A stretch of 61,896 nucleotides of DNA from Streptomyces sp. JJ36 (GCF_021696945.1 NZ_JACYHE010000030.1:1-61896); one strand, 5' to 3'. Positions 34,365 to 43,638 are shown, counted from the stretch's first letter. Numbers and translations are program-made. Notes: generated by a model not told the origin, from the sequence alone.

Positions 34365-34763
34365 ATGGCTTCCCTGAAGGTGGGCGAACTCGGCGAGTTC
34401 CTGCGCGAGCAGCGGCGCAACGCGCAGCTCTCGCTGCGGCAGCTCGCCGACGCCGCAGGGGTGTCCAATCCGTATCTGAGCCAGATCGAGCGCGGCCTGC
34501 GCAAGCCGAGCGCGGAGATCCTGCAGCAGCTCGCGAAGGCGCTGCGGATCTCGGCGGAGACGCTGTACGTGCAGGCCGGGATCCTCGACGAGCGCGAGGC
34601 CGACCGGGACGGGCCCTCCGTGGCCGCCGCGATCCTCGCCGACGCCTCGATCACCGAGCAGCAGAAGCAGGCGCTGCTCCAGATCTACGCCTCCTTCCGC
34701 AAGGAGAACGGACACCCCGTCGAGCCGCCCGCGGAGGCGGAGGCCGGCCGGAGGCCCGAGTGA
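34365..34763 (+). CDS. XRE-family transcriptional regulator
   Basis: The 132-residue protein has a Cro/C1-type helix-turn-helix over residues 8-62 (QLSLRQLADAAGVSNPYLSQ, then ERGLRKPS) and a charged C-terminal tail with a predicted helix (LADASITEQQKQALLQIYAS). GGTGGAGG precedes the ATG. It begins a run of three plus-strand genes (XRE, HbhA-like, DUF2516) conserved together in Streptomyces by my recollection. Targets unknown. Confidence 0.88.
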   Translation: MASLKVGELGEFLREQRRNAQLSLRQLADAAGVSNPYLSQIERGLRKPSAEILQQLAKALRISAETLYVQAGILDEREADRDGPSVAAAILADASITEQQKQALLQIYASFRKENGHPVEPPAEAEAGRRPE

Positions 34764-34797
34764 CAGCCCCGCGAGAGTTCCGGGAGGAATCTCCGTC

Positions 34798-35622
34798 ATG
34801 CCCCTGACGAACGACATCCGCAAGACCCTCACCGACCCCACCCCGCTCTACTTCGCCGCCGGCGTCATCGACAAGATCCGCGAGGAGGCGCCCGGCCGCT
34901 TCGCCGCGGTGCGGGAGGCCGATCCGAAGACGATGCAGACCCGGGTCACCGACCGCGCCCGGGAGACCCAGGCCAGGATGAACGAGGCGCTGGGCAACCT
35001 GGACGCCGACATCAAGAAGCTGCGCGAGCAGGCCCAGTCGCTGGCACTGCAGAGCGTGGGCATCGCCGCGGAGTACGCCGTGAAGGCCCGGGAGACCTAC
35101 GACGAGCTCGCCGAGCGCGGCCGCGGAGCCGTGCAGAACTGGCGCAGTGAGGAGGAGGCCCCGCAGGTCACCATCGAGCGGGAGCCCGTGCGGGTGGCCG
35201 AGCCGCCGGAGCAGGGCGCCGGCAAGGGCGGTGCCCGCAACGGGACCCGGGCCGGCACGAAGACCTCGGGCACCCGGAGCGAGAGCGCCCGGTCCGGCAC
35301 CGCCAAGGCCGGGGGCGGCAAGCCCGGCGGCGCTCCCAAGGGCGGCACGGCGCGGTCCGGCGCCGCCAAGGCGGCCGCGAAGTCCACCGGCACGAAGCCG
35401 GCCACCGCCAAGTCGGCCACGGCCAAGTCCACCTCCGCGAAGTCGGCGAAGGCCGCGGAGACGAAGTCCTCGGCGTCCACGGCGTCCTCGGCGTCCACGG
35501 CGTCCTCGGCGTCCACTGCGTCCTCGGCCGGCTCCACCGGCGGCTCCGGCACGTCGCAGAAGTCCGGCGGCAGCGGCTCCGGCAGCGCGAGCCGGTCCGC
35601 TCCGCAGAAGCCGGAGTCCTGA
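34798..35622 (+). CDS. HbhA-like coiled-coil protein with Lys/Ala/Ser-rich tail
   Basis: This 274-residue protein has an N-terminal helical region (residues 1-125: TPLYFAAGVIDKIREEAPGRF, then helical heptads such as NEALGNLDADIKKLREQAQS) similar to mycobacterial heparin-binding hemagglutinin HbhA, and a low-complexity basic tail (about 140-274) rich in Lys, Ala, Thr, Ser and Gly with repeated STASSA units. HbhA binds lipids or polysaccharide and assists lipid storage; in Streptomyces the role is unknown. GGGAGGA precedes the ATG. Confidence 0.75.
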   Translation: MPLTNDIRKTLTDPTPLYFAAGVIDKIREEAPGRFAAVREADPKTMQTRVTDRARETQARMNEALGNLDADIKKLREQAQSLALQSVGIAAEYAVKARETYDELAERGRGAVQNWRSEEEAPQVTIEREPVRVAEPPEQGAGKGGARNGTRAGTKTSGTRSESARSGTAKAGGGKPGGAPKGGTARSGAAKAAAKSTGTKPATAKSATAKSTSAKSAKAAETKSSASTASSASTASSASTASSAGSTGGSGTSQKSGGSGSGSASRSAPQKPES

Positions 35623-35628
35623 TCCTGC

Positions 35629-35659
35629 CGGGCCGGGCACGGAAGGCGTGCCCGGCCCG
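35629..35659 (+). terminator. Intrinsic terminator after HbhA-like gene
   Basis: Perfect 13-bp arms CGGGCCGGGCACG and CGTGCCCGGCCCG enclose GAAGG, followed by TTGT, directly after the stop codon. Confidence 0.85.
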
Positions 35660-35731
35660 TTGTAGGGGTACGGTGGCCGCGACGGGCCGGTACCGCCGGC
35701 GGCGTACTCAGCGATCCAGGATGTGAGCTCC

Positions 35732-36064
35732 ATGTTGATGCAGGGCTTCGGGACACTGCTCTGGCTGATCAGCCTCGTGGTGCTCGGCATGGCCGTGTTC
35801 GCACTCATCGACGCCGCGCTGCGCCGCGAGGACGCCTATCGCGCCACGGGCAAGCAGACCAAGCCCTTCTGGCTGATCATCCTGGGGGTCACCGTCGCGG
35901 TGAACATCTTCCTGGGCATGATCATCCTGCAGATCATCGGCCTCATCGCGACCATCGTCTACATCGTGGACGTCCGCCCGGCGCTCAAGGGCGTCATGGG
36001 CGGCGGGCCGCGCCGGGGCGGCAGCAGCAGCGACGGTCCGTACGGGCCGTACAACGGGCGCTGA
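35732..36064 (+). CDS. DUF2516 family membrane protein
   Basis: The 110-residue protein has two transmembrane segments (WLISLVVLGMAVFALIDAAL and WLIILGVTVAVNIFLGMIIL, the latter extended) and a short Gly/Ser/Pro-rich C-terminus, the layout of the actinobacterial DUF2516 family. Start at 35732 chosen for an AGGA at proper spacing; a GTG at 35723 is possible. Function unknown. Confidence 0.8.
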   Translation: MLMQGFGTLLWLISLVVLGMAVFALIDAALRREDAYRATGKQTKPFWLIILGVTVAVNIFLGMIILQIIGLIATIVYIVDVRPALKGVMGGGPRRGGSSSDGPYGPYNGR

Positions 36065-36135
36065 CCCGGAACGCGCCCCCCGGCGCCCGCGGCCCGGCGG
36101 CTCGTCCCCGGGCCGGCCGGCCACGGCAGCGCCGC

Positions 36136-37476
36136 TCAGCCGCGGTCCAGCAGCAGCACCGCCACGTCGTCGGTCAGATCGCCGCCGTTGAGCCGGTGCA
36201 CCTCGGCCATCGCCGCGTCCAGCAGCGGCTCGCCCCGCACCCCGGTGGCCAGCAGCCCGGCCACGATGTCGACCATGCCCTCCTGGCCCAGCCGGCGGCC
36301 GCCCTCCCCGACGTACCCCTCGATCAGTCCGTCGGTGTACATCAGCAGCGACCAGGCGCCGCCGAGCTCCACCTGGCGGCGCGGCCAGCGGGCGCTCGGC
36401 AGCAGGCCGAGCGCCGGCCCGCTCTCGTCGTACGGCAGCAGCCGCGGCTTCCCGCCCCGGCCTCCCGCGATCAGCGGTGAGGGGTGCCCGGCGAGGCACA
36501 CCCCGGCCCGCCGCCCGTCGGGGGCGATGTCGACGGTGCACAGTGTGGCGAAGACCTCCTCGCTGGGCCGCTCGTGCTCCAGCACCTTCTGCAGGGTGCC
36601 GAGCAGTTCGTCGCCGCAGAGCCCGGCGAAGGTCAGGGCGCGCCAGGCGATGCGGAGTTCCACGCCGAGCGCGGCCTCGTCCGGACCGTGCCCGCAGACG
36701 TCGCCGATCATGGCGTGCACGGTGCCGTCGGCGGTGCGCACGGTGTCGTAGAAGTCGCCGCCGAGCAGTGCCCGGGAGCGACCGGGGCGGTAGCGGGCGG
36801 CGAACCGCAGGGCGCTGCCCTCCAGCAGCGGGGTGGGCAGTAGTCCGCGTTCCAGGCGGGAGTTCTCCTGGGCACGCAGCCGCGACTCGGTGAGCTGGCG
36901 CTGGGCGAGGTCGGCGCGCTTGCGCTCGACGGCGTAGCGGATGGCGCGGCCGAGCAGCCGGCCGTCCAGCTCGTCCCGGAAGAGGTAGTCCTGGGCGCCC
37001 ACGCGCACCGCGGCGGCCGCCCGTTCCGCGTCGGCGCCGTCGGTGAGGACGACCACGGCGTGCCGGGGCGCCAGCCGCAGGACGCGGCGCAGCATGTCCA
37101 GTTCGTCCCGGTCGGGGGTGTCGCCCGCGGCAGCGCCCTTCGTCACGTCCGCGAGGTGCGCGGCGTCCCGGGGGCCGCCGCGCTCGGTCTCGCCGTCGCC
37201 CGGCTGCCCGGAGAGCGCGAGGTCGAGCAGGATGCAGTGCACGTCGTCGGTGAGCAGCCGTTCGGCCTCGGTGAGGTTCCGTGCGGTGCGGGTACGGATG
37301 GGCTTGCCGTCGGCGTCCTGCAGCGACGGCACGCTGAGTGCGCCCGTGGGGTCGTCCTCGATCAGCAGCAGGTTGAGTGCCGCGCCGCCCACCCCTTCCG
37401 CCCTGGAAGCGCTCTGGGACGGTATCGCCGTGAGCGGCGACGCCGTCGTGTCGTCCCGCTGCACGGGTACCGGCAT
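36136..37476 (-). CDS. Response regulator fused to SpoIIE-type PP2C phosphatase
   Basis: The 446-residue protein joins a receiver domain (about residues 35-190, LNLLLIEDDPTGALSV ... VVVLTDGADAERAAAA ... GAQDYLFRDE) to a coiled linker and a SpoIIE/PP2C serine phosphatase (about 230-446: LLGGDFYDTV, MIGDVCGHGPDEA, LLMYTDGLIE, GGDLTDDVAVLLLD). Such proteins usually act on anti-sigma factor antagonists in partner-switching pathways. The receiver contains a Gln/Gly/Glu-rich insert around residue 105-130. AGAGGAACG precedes the ATG. Partner proteins are not nearby. Confidence 0.88.
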   Translation of the reverse strand: MPVPVQRDDTTASPLTAIPSQSASRAEGVGGAALNLLLIEDDPTGALSVPSLQDADGKPIRTRTARNLTEAERLLTDDVHCILLDLALSGQPGDGETERGGPRDAAHLADVTKGAAAGDTPDRDELDMLRRVLRLAPRHAVVVLTDGADAERAAAAVRVGAQDYLFRDELDGRLLGRAIRYAVERKRADLAQRQLTESRLRAQENSRLERGLLPTPLLEGSALRFAARYRPGRSRALLGGDFYDTVRTADGTVHAMIGDVCGHGPDEAALGVELRIAWRALTFAGLCGDELLGTLQKVLEHERPSEEVFATLCTVDIAPDGRRAGVCLAGHPSPLIAGGRGGKPRLLPYDESGPALGLLPSARWPRRQVELGGAWSLLMYTDGLIEGYVGEGGRRLGQEGMVDIVAGLLATGVRGEPLLDAAMAEVHRLNGGDLTDDVAVLLLDRG

Positions 37477-37592
37477 GACTTCGTTCCTCTTCCCTCCCCC
37501 CGAGGGCGCGGCGCCCACGTCCGCCGGACGCCGGAGGCGACCATAGCGCCCCTGTGCGCCGGTACGGAATGCCTGGCCAACAACATGCCCGT

Positions 37593-37627
37593 GTCATATG
37601 ACGCACGTCATGCCTGCGTCATGCGTC
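37593..37627. promoter_or_regulatory. Overlapping palindromes and GCGTCATGC-type repeats
   Basis: GTCATATGAC (37593-37602) overlaps TGACGCACGTCA (37599-37610), and TGCGTCATGCG follows at 37616. Together they make a dense block of TGACG/CGTCA half-sites about 120 bp upstream of the phosphatase gene and over the 3' end of the NlpC/P60 gene. It is a plausible operator; the regulator is unknown. Confidence 0.5.
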
Positions 37628-38974
37628 GGGCCGCACCACCCCCAGGATCGGCAGCGAGCCCGCGCCCTCGACGGTGATCTGCCGCCCGGTGCGCGGCGCG
37701 TGCACCATGGCACCGTCACCCACGTACATGCCGACGTGGCTGGCGTCCTCCTTGTAGATGATCAGGTCGCCGGGCCGCATCTCCTCGACCGGCACCCGCG
37801 GCAGCCGGCGCCACTGTTCCTGCGAGGTACGCGGTATGGTCACGCCCGCGGCCTCCCAGGCACGCAGCGTCAGGCCGGAGCAGTCGAAGGTCTCCGGGCC
37901 CTCGGCGCCCCACTCGTAGTCCTTGCCGATCTGTGCGGTGGCGTAGGCCAGGGCCTTCCGGCCCGGGGCACTGGCCTTGCCGTCGATCTCCTCCAGGATG
38001 CCGGTGCGGAGCCAGCGGAGCTGCCGCGCGTAGGCCGCCTGCCGCTCCAGCTCGCGCAGCCGCGCCCGCTCCTCGGCCTCCAGCTTCGATTCCAGCTTCT
38101 CGGCCTTCTCGAGCTGCGCCTCGACACGCTTCTTCGCCGCCGCCTTCTGCCGCAGGTCCTTCTCCAGGGCCTTGCCGCGCTGCTCGGCGTCCGCGGCGTA
38201 GGACGTCAGCCGCTCGCGGGTGCTGGTGAGCCGGGTCAGCACGCCCCGGGCCGCCTGCTGTCCCTTCCGCACCAGGCCCGCGTCCCGGAGAAAGGCGTCC
38301 GGGTCGTCGGAGAGCATCAGCCGGGCGGCCTCCGGCAACGCGCCGGAACGGTACTGGGCGCGGGCCATCGCGCCGGCCTGCTGCCGGAGCTTCTTCAGCC
38401 GGGCCTCGTTGGCGTCGATCTTCCGGGCGAGTGCGTCGATCTTCCGCCGCTGCTTCTTCGCCCGTTCCTCGGCGGCGTTGTACGCGTCCGTCGCGGAGCC
38501 GGCACGGTCGTGCAGGGTCTTGATCCGCTTGCGGATCTCCTCCAGACCGGGCTCCTCCCCGGCCGCGGGGCCCGCCGCGCCGGGCTCCCCGTCCGGCTCC
38601 CCGTCCCCGGAGGGGGCCGCCGCGTCGCCGCCCGGCCCGGCGGCGGTGTCCGCTCCGGCGTCACCGGGCGCCTCCGCGTCGGGCCGCCCTGCGACGGACG
38701 GTATCTCCTGCGGCGCCGGCCGCGGGGTGGAGGTCCGCTCGCCGCCCGGCCCGGCGCGCCGCGCCCGGTCCTCACCGGTGCCGCCGTCGCCGTCACCGGC
38801 CTCGCGCTCCTCCGGCGGCTGGGCCGGCACCCCTGGCGACGGTGCCGGACGCGGCTCCTCCGCATACGCCCCGGCCACGGCGGGGCCGGCCAGCACCCCG
38901 AGTACACAGGCCACCGCGAGCACCGTGCGGCGTCCGAGCACCGCCGCCCTCGCGCGCTTCCCCTGCCCCTGCAC
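37619..38974 (-). CDS. Secreted NlpC/P60 (C40) peptidoglycan hydrolase
   Basis: The 451-residue protein starts at a GTG with GAGGGGGG upstream. It has a signal peptide (GRRTVLAVACVLGVLAGPAV), a Pro/Glu/Gly-rich spacer (about 35-135), a long coiled-coil region (about 150-330) and a C-terminal NlpC/P60 endopeptidase domain with catalytic Cys in TFDCSGLT and His in SHVGMYVG. It should cleave D-Glu to meso/LL-DAP peptide bonds in cell-wall stems, as the RipA type does. It is divergent from pstS across a 405-bp region with a PHO box. Confidence 0.9.
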   Translation of the reverse strand: MQGQGKRARAAVLGRRTVLAVACVLGVLAGPAVAGAYAEEPRPAPSPGVPAQPPEEREAGDGDGGTGEDRARRAGPGGERTSTPRPAPQEIPSVAGRPDAEAPGDAGADTAAGPGGDAAAPSGDGEPDGEPGAAGPAAGEEPGLEEIRKRIKTLHDRAGSATDAYNAAEERAKKQRRKIDALARKIDANEARLKKLRQQAGAMARAQYRSGALPEAARLMLSDDPDAFLRDAGLVRKGQQAARGVLTRLTSTRERLTSYAADAEQRGKALEKDLRQKAAAKKRVEAQLEKAEKLESKLEAEERARLRELERQAAYARQLRWLRTGILEEIDGKASAPGRKALAYATAQIGKDYEWGAEGPETFDCSGLTLRAWEAAGVTIPRTSQEQWRRLPRVPVEEMRPGDLIIYKEDASHVGMYVGDGAMVHAPRTGRQITVEGAGSLPILGVVRPDA

Positions 38975-39108
38975 CGGCCCCCCTCGACTCCTGGTCGGCT
39001 CGCTGTTCACGACTGCCTGGGATAGTGCCACGCGCGGGCGCGGAGGAACAGACCGGCTCCGGGCCGTCGCGGCGCGTCACCGGCAGCGTGACGGAGGCGG
39101 ACCGGAGG

Positions 39109-39129
39109 GTCACCGGTCGTCACCGGGTA
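39109..39129. promoter_or_regulatory. GTCACCGG direct repeats between NlpC/P60 gene and pstS
   Basis: GTCACCGGTC (39109) and GTCACCGGGTA (39119) are spaced 10 nt. They resemble half of a PHO-box array but deviate in sequence and spacing, so they are noted as a weak candidate only. Confidence 0.25.
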
Positions 39130-39189
39130 CCGCCGGTGCGCCGCCCAGGTCTCGGCCAGGTCACGACGGCTACCGCGTTGACGGGTGAG

Positions 39190-39211
39190 GTTCACTGCCA
39201 GTTCATCTTCG
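39190..39211 (+). promoter_or_regulatory. PHO box (PhoP-binding direct repeats)
   Basis: GTTCACTGCCA and GTTCATCTTCG are adjacent 11-nt units matching the Streptomyces PhoP direct-repeat unit (G[G/T]TCAYYYR[G/C]G). They lie about 170 bp upstream of pstS, where PhoP-activated control of the operon is established in other Streptomyces. Confidence 0.75.
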
Positions 39212-39288
39212 GCCGTCGGCGGCTTCACCTCTTCTGCCTAATTTCAGCCTTGCAACCGGCGCGCCGCGTGGACTTCGGCGGAGCGCGC

Positions 39289-39315
39289 GACAGAGCTGAC
39301 AGAGCTGACAGAGCA
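39289..39315. repeat. Three 9-nt tandem repeats upstream of pstS
   Basis: GACAGAGCT, GACAGAGCT and GACAGAGCA run head to tail 65 bp upstream of the pstS start, in what should be the leader or promoter. Short tandem repeats in this position have, as I recall, been linked to carbon-source control of the pst promoter in related species. Confidence 0.75.
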
Positions 39316-39379
39316 GACGAAAACCTCACCTCAGCGCCTGCCGACCCGTTCGGGGGCCACAGGAAGGAACGGAACGACA

Positions 39380-40504
39380 GTGAAGCTTCAGCGCACCACT
39401 CGGCTTCGCGCCCTGGCCACCGGCGCCGTCGCGGTCTCCGGTGCCCTCGCCCTCACCGCCTGCGGAACGGACGACAACACCGGCGGCGGCTCCGGTGACG
39501 CGAGCAAGGCGGCCGGCAACATCACGTGCGCGGGCGAGGGCAACCTGCTCGCCTCCGGCTCCAGCGCGCAGAAGAACGCCATGGACGTCTGGGTGAAGAA
39601 CTACCAGGCGGCCTGCGGCGAGACCCAGATCAACTACAAGCCCACCGGCTCCGGCGCGGGCATCCAGGAGTTCCTGCAGGGCAACACCGCCTTCGCCGGC
39701 TCCGACTCGGCCCTGGAGCCGAAGGAGGTCCAGGCCTCCAAGAAGGTCTGCGAGAGCGGGCAGGCCATCGACCTGCCGATGGTCGGCGGCACGATCGCCA
39801 TGGTCTACAACGTCTCCGGCGTGGAGGACCTGGTCCTCGACCCGGCCACCGCCGCCAAGATCTTCGACTCGAAGATCACCAAGTGGGACGACCCGGCGAT
39901 CAAGAAGCTGAACCCGGACGCCGACCTGCCCTCCACCCGGATCCAGGCCTTCCACCGCTCGGACGACTCCGGCACCACCGACAACTTCACCAAGTACCTG
40001 AACGCCGCCGCCCCGGACGCCTGGCCGTACGAGCCGGCGAAGAAGTGGGCCGGCAAGGGCGGCCAGTCCGCGGACGGCTCCTCCGGCATCGCCACCAACG
40101 TGAAGCAGAACGACGGCGCCATCGGCTACGTCGACCTCTCCTACGCCACCGGCAACGACCTGGACACGGTCAAGCTCGACACCGGTGTGGGCGAGCCCGT
40201 GGAGGCCGGCACCGAGAACGCCACCAAGGCGCTCGGCGAGGCCAAGATCGTCGGCGAGGGCAAGGACCTGGCCCTCGAGCTGAACTACACGCCCAAGATC
40301 GAGGGCGCGTACCCGATGAACCTGGTCACCTACGAGATCGTCTGCGACAAGGGCAACAAGCAGGACACCCTCAAGGCCATGAAGTCCTTCCTGTCCTACA
40401 CGGCCAGCGAGGACGGCCAGGCGGCCCTCAGCGAGATCGACTACACCCCGATGCCCGACGACATCATCACCAAGGTCCGGGAGACCGTCGACGGCCTGTC
40501 CTGA
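39380..40504 (+). CDS. pstS: Phosphate ABC transporter substrate-binding lipoprotein PstS
   Basis: The 374-residue protein starts at a GTG after GGAAGGAACGG. It has a lipoprotein signal ending in the lipobox LTAC (Cys at about residue 28), and a PBPb fold with the phosphate-binding segments ASGSSAQKNAM, GSDSAL and RSDDSGTTDNF. It captures orthophosphate with high affinity outside the membrane and passes it to PstCA. It is first in the pstSCAB operon, under a PHO box. Confidence 0.95.
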   Translation: MKLQRTTRLRALATGAVAVSGALALTACGTDDNTGGGSGDASKAAGNITCAGEGNLLASGSSAQKNAMDVWVKNYQAACGETQINYKPTGSGAGIQEFLQGNTAFAGSDSALEPKEVQASKKVCESGQAIDLPMVGGTIAMVYNVSGVEDLVLDPATAAKIFDSKITKWDDPAIKKLNPDADLPSTRIQAFHRSDDSGTTDNFTKYLNAAAPDAWPYEPAKKWAGKGGQSADGSSGIATNVKQNDGAIGYVDLSYATGNDLDTVKLDTGVGEPVEAGTENATKALGEAKIVGEGKDLALELNYTPKIEGAYPMNLVTYEIVCDKGNKQDTLKAMKSFLSYTASEDGQAALSEIDYTPMPDDIITKVRETVDGLS

Positions 40505-40661
40505 CCCGGTGACGAGGGGCTCGGCAGCCCCGACACGACAGCAGAAGAGCGTGCCTCCCGCGGCCCCGCGCCGCGGGGGCACGCACCCACCATCCGGTGC
40601 ACCGCCGCCCGGGGGCCCGCCCGCAGCAGGACGCGGGCTCCCTTCCAGACCGGAGAACCCC

Positions 40662-41720
40662 ATGCCTACTGACTCCACTCCCACCCGCACGCCGGGAGAG
40701 CCGTCCGCCCCGGAGACGCTGCGGGCCGGCACGACCGGCACCACGGCGCCCGGCGAAGCCACGTCCGGCGAGGCCGCGTCCGGCAAAGCAAAGACACGCC
40801 CCGGCGACCGCATCTTCAGCGGTCTCTCCCGCGGTGCCGGGATCACCCTGCTGGCCATCATGGCCTCCATCGCGGTCTTCCTGAGCTGGCAGGCCAGCAC
40901 CGCGCTGGCCGAGAACGAGGGCAACTTCCTCACCACGTTCGAATGGAACGTCAACGCGGACCCGCCGGTCTTCGGCATCGCGGTCCTCGCCTACGGCACC
41001 CTCGTCAGCTCCGTGATCGCCATGGTGCTCGCGGTGCCCGTGGCCGTCGGCATCGCCCTCTTCATCTCGCACTACGCCCCGCGCAAGCTCGCCTCGCCGC
41101 TGGCGTACATCATCGACCTGCTCGCCGCCGTGCCGTCCATCGTCTACGGCCTGTGGGGCGCCCTCTTCCTGGTGCCGCACCTGACCGGCCTCTACGAGTG
41201 GCTCGACGACTACTTCGGCTGGACCGGCATCTTCGAGTACAACGGCGGCGCCGCGCGCTCGCTGTTCACCGCCGGCATCCTGCTGGCCATCATGATCCTG
41301 CCGATCGTGACCAACGTCTCCCGCGAGGTCTTCCGGCAGTCGCCCAAGATGCAGGAGGAGGCCGCGCTGGCCCTGGGCGCCACCCGCTGGGAGGTCATCC
41401 GGATGTCGGTGCTGCCCTTCGGGCGCTCCGGCGTGATCAGCGCCTCGATGCTCGGCCTCGGGCGTGCGCTCGGCGAGACGATGGCGGTGGCCACGGTGCT
41501 CTCGCCGAGCTTCGTCATCAACGCCAGCCTGCTGAACCCGGGCGGCGGCACCTTCGCCCAGAACATCGCCTCCTCGTTCAAGGAGGCCTCCCCGGGCGGC
41601 ATCGGACGGGAGGCGCTGATCGCCTCCGGCCTGGTGCTCTTCGTCATCACGCTGCTGGTGAACGGCCTCGCCCGGCTGATCATCGCTCGCCGCAAGGAGT
41701 ACTCGGGGGCCAACGCATGA
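40662..41720 (+). CDS. pstC: Phosphate ABC transporter permease PstC
   Basis: This 352-residue permease has a Pro/Thr/Ala-rich N-terminus and six transmembrane helices, with the EAA-type loop (EEAALALGATRWEVIRMSVLPF) that contacts PstB. With PstA it forms the channel of the high-affinity phosphate importer. It lies 157 bp after pstS and overlaps pstA by four bases. Confidence 0.95.
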   Translation: MPTDSTPTRTPGEPSAPETLRAGTTGTTAPGEATSGEAASGKAKTRPGDRIFSGLSRGAGITLLAIMASIAVFLSWQASTALAENEGNFLTTFEWNVNADPPVFGIAVLAYGTLVSSVIAMVLAVPVAVGIALFISHYAPRKLASPLAYIIDLLAAVPSIVYGLWGALFLVPHLTGLYEWLDDYFGWTGIFEYNGGAARSLFTAGILLAIMILPIVTNVSREVFRQSPKMQEEAALALGATRWEVIRMSVLPFGRSGVISASMLGLGRALGETMAVATVLSPSFVINASLLNPGGGTFAQNIASSFKEASPGGIGREALIASGLVLFVITLLVNGLARLIIARRKEYSGANA

Positions 41721-42796
41721 CCGACGTGACGATGCACAAGACCCCCGTGGACGAGTCCCCACTCCCGCACGACACCCTGCACCACCCCCGGCTGCCCCGC
41801 TGGGCGCCCTTCGCGCTGGCCCTGCTCTCCGCCGGGCTCGGCTGCGGCATCGGGCTGCTCGCCGGGCTGGCGAGCCGCATCCAGTGGGGCCTGATCGCCG
41901 CGCTCCTCTACGTGCTGGTCACCTACGTGCTCACCACGGCCGTGGAGGGCAAGCGGCAGGCCAAGGACCGGCTGGCCACCAGCGTGGTATGGGTCTGCTT
42001 CCTGATCGCCGTGGTCCCGCTGGCCTCCCTGATCTGGGAGACCCTGGCGCGCGGCATCGGGGTGCTGGACGGCTACTTCCTCACCCACTCCATGCAGGGC
42101 GTCATCACCCTGCGGCCGGGCGGCGGCGCGTACCACGCGCTGATCGGCACCCTGGAGCAGATCGGCCTGGCGACCGTGATGGCCGCGCCGATCGGGCTGC
42201 TCACCGCGATCTACCTCGTCGAGTACGGCCGGGGCAAGCTGGCCAAGGCCGTCACCTTCTTCGTCGACGTCATGACGGGCATCCCGTCGATCGTCGCCGG
42301 CCTCTTCATCCTGTCCTTCTGGATCCTGATCCTCGACTTCGGCTACTCCGGCTTCGCCGGCGCGCTGGCGCTGGCCATCCTGATGGTGCCGATCGTGGTC
42401 CGGTCCACCGAGGAGATGCTCAAGCTCGTGCCGAACGAGCTCCGCGAGGCCTCCCTCGCCCTGGGCGTACCGAAGTGGCTGACGATCCTCAAGGTCGTCA
42501 TCCCCACCGCGATCGGCGGCATCACCACGGGCATCATGCTCGCGGTCGCCCGCATCGCCGGTGAGACGGCACCGATCCTGCTGCTGGTCTTCGGCTCCCC
42601 GTCGATCAACAACAACCCCTTCGACGGGGCGCAGTCCTCGCTGCCGTACTACGTCTACGAGCAGTGGGCCCTCGGGAACGAGGCCTCCTACGACCGCGCC
42701 TGGGCGGCCGCGCTGCTGCTCATCGCGATCGTGATGGCCCTCAACCTGGTGGCCCGCGCCGTCGCCCGCTGGAAGGCGCCGAAGACCGGCCACTGA
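41717..42796 (+). CDS. pstA: Phosphate ABC transporter permease PstA
   Basis: The 359-residue permease starts on an ATG that overlaps the pstC stop (ATGA). It has two extra N-terminal helices (about residues 30-85) before the six-helix permease core, with an EAA loop (REASLALGVPKWLTILKVVI). It pairs with PstC. Translational coupling fits the one-to-one subunit ratio. Confidence 0.95.
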   Translation: MTDVTMHKTPVDESPLPHDTLHHPRLPRWAPFALALLSAGLGCGIGLLAGLASRIQWGLIAALLYVLVTYVLTTAVEGKRQAKDRLATSVVWVCFLIAVVPLASLIWETLARGIGVLDGYFLTHSMQGVITLRPGGGAYHALIGTLEQIGLATVMAAPIGLLTAIYLVEYGRGKLAKAVTFFVDVMTGIPSIVAGLFILSFWILILDFGYSGFAGALALAILMVPIVVRSTEEMLKLVPNELREASLALGVPKWLTILKVVIPTAIGGITTGIMLAVARIAGETAPILLLVFGSPSINNNPFDGAQSSLPYYVYEQWALGNEASYDRAWAAALLLIAIVMALNLVARAVARWKAPKTGH

Positions 42797-42861
42797 CGGC
42801 CCCGCCCGGACCCGAAGACCTCCCGGGGCATGCCCCCGGACCCCGAAGAGAGTGATGGAAC

Positions 42862-43638
42862 ATGGCCAAGCGCATCGACGTCAGCGGCCTCACCGCGTAC
42901 TACGGCTCGCACCGTGCCATCGACGACATCTCGATGAGCGTCGAGCCCCGCTCCGTGACCGCCTTCATCGGCCCCTCCGGCTGCGGCAAGTCCACCTTCC
43001 TCCGCACCCTGAACCGGATGCACGAGGTCACCCCCGGCGGCCGCGTCGAGGGCAAGGTGATGCTGGACAACGAGGACCTGTACGGGCCCAGCGTGGACCC
43101 GGTGTCCGTGCGGCGGACCATCGGCATGGTCTTCCAGCGGCCCAACCCCTTCCCGACGATGTCGATCTACGACAACGTCGCGGCCGGGCTCAAGCTGAAC
43201 GGCCGGTACAAGAAGTCCGAGCTGGACACCGTGGTGGAGAAGTCCCTCCAGGGCGCCAACCTCTGGAACGAGGTCAAGGACCGGCTGAACAAGCCCGGCT
43301 CCGGCCTCTCCGGCGGTCAGCAGCAGCGGCTGTGCATCGCCCGCGCCATCGCGGTCGAGCCGCAGGTGCTGCTCATGGACGAGCCCTGCTCGGCGCTGGA
43401 CCCGATCTCCACGCTGGCGATCGAGGACCTCATCGCGGACCTCAAGTCGACCTACACGATCGTCATCGTGACGCACAACATGCAGCAGGCCGCCCGGGTC
43501 TCGGACCGCACCGCGTTCTTCAACCTGGCGGCGGTCGGCGAGCCGGGCAGGCTCGTCGAGATCGACGACACCGAGCGGATCTTCTCCAACCCGTCGGTGC
43601 AGGCGACCGAGGACTACATCTCGGGCCGCTTCGGCTGA
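42862..43638 (+). CDS. pstB: Phosphate ABC transporter ATPase PstB
   Basis: The 258-residue ATPase has Walker [10 protein letters not shown] (about 35-43), Q loop (VFQRPNPFP), signature LSGGQQQR, Walker [14 protein letters not shown] and H loop (VTHNM). It energises PstCA. The length and all motifs are typical. It is the last gene of the operon; no phoU follows, consistent with Streptomyces, where phoU lies elsewhere. Confidence 0.96.
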   Translation: MAKRIDVSGLTAYYGSHRAIDDISMSVEPRSVTAFIGPSGCGKSTFLRTLNRMHEVTPGGRVEGKVMLDNEDLYGPSVDPVSVRRTIGMVFQRPNPFPTMSIYDNVAAGLKLNGRYKKSELDTVVEKSLQGANLWNEVKDRLNKPGSGLSGGQQQRLCIARAIAVEPQVLLMDEPCSALDPISTLAIEDLIADLKSTYTIVIVTHNMQQAARVSDRTAFFNLAAVGEPGRLVEIDDTERIFSNPSVQATEDYISGRFG

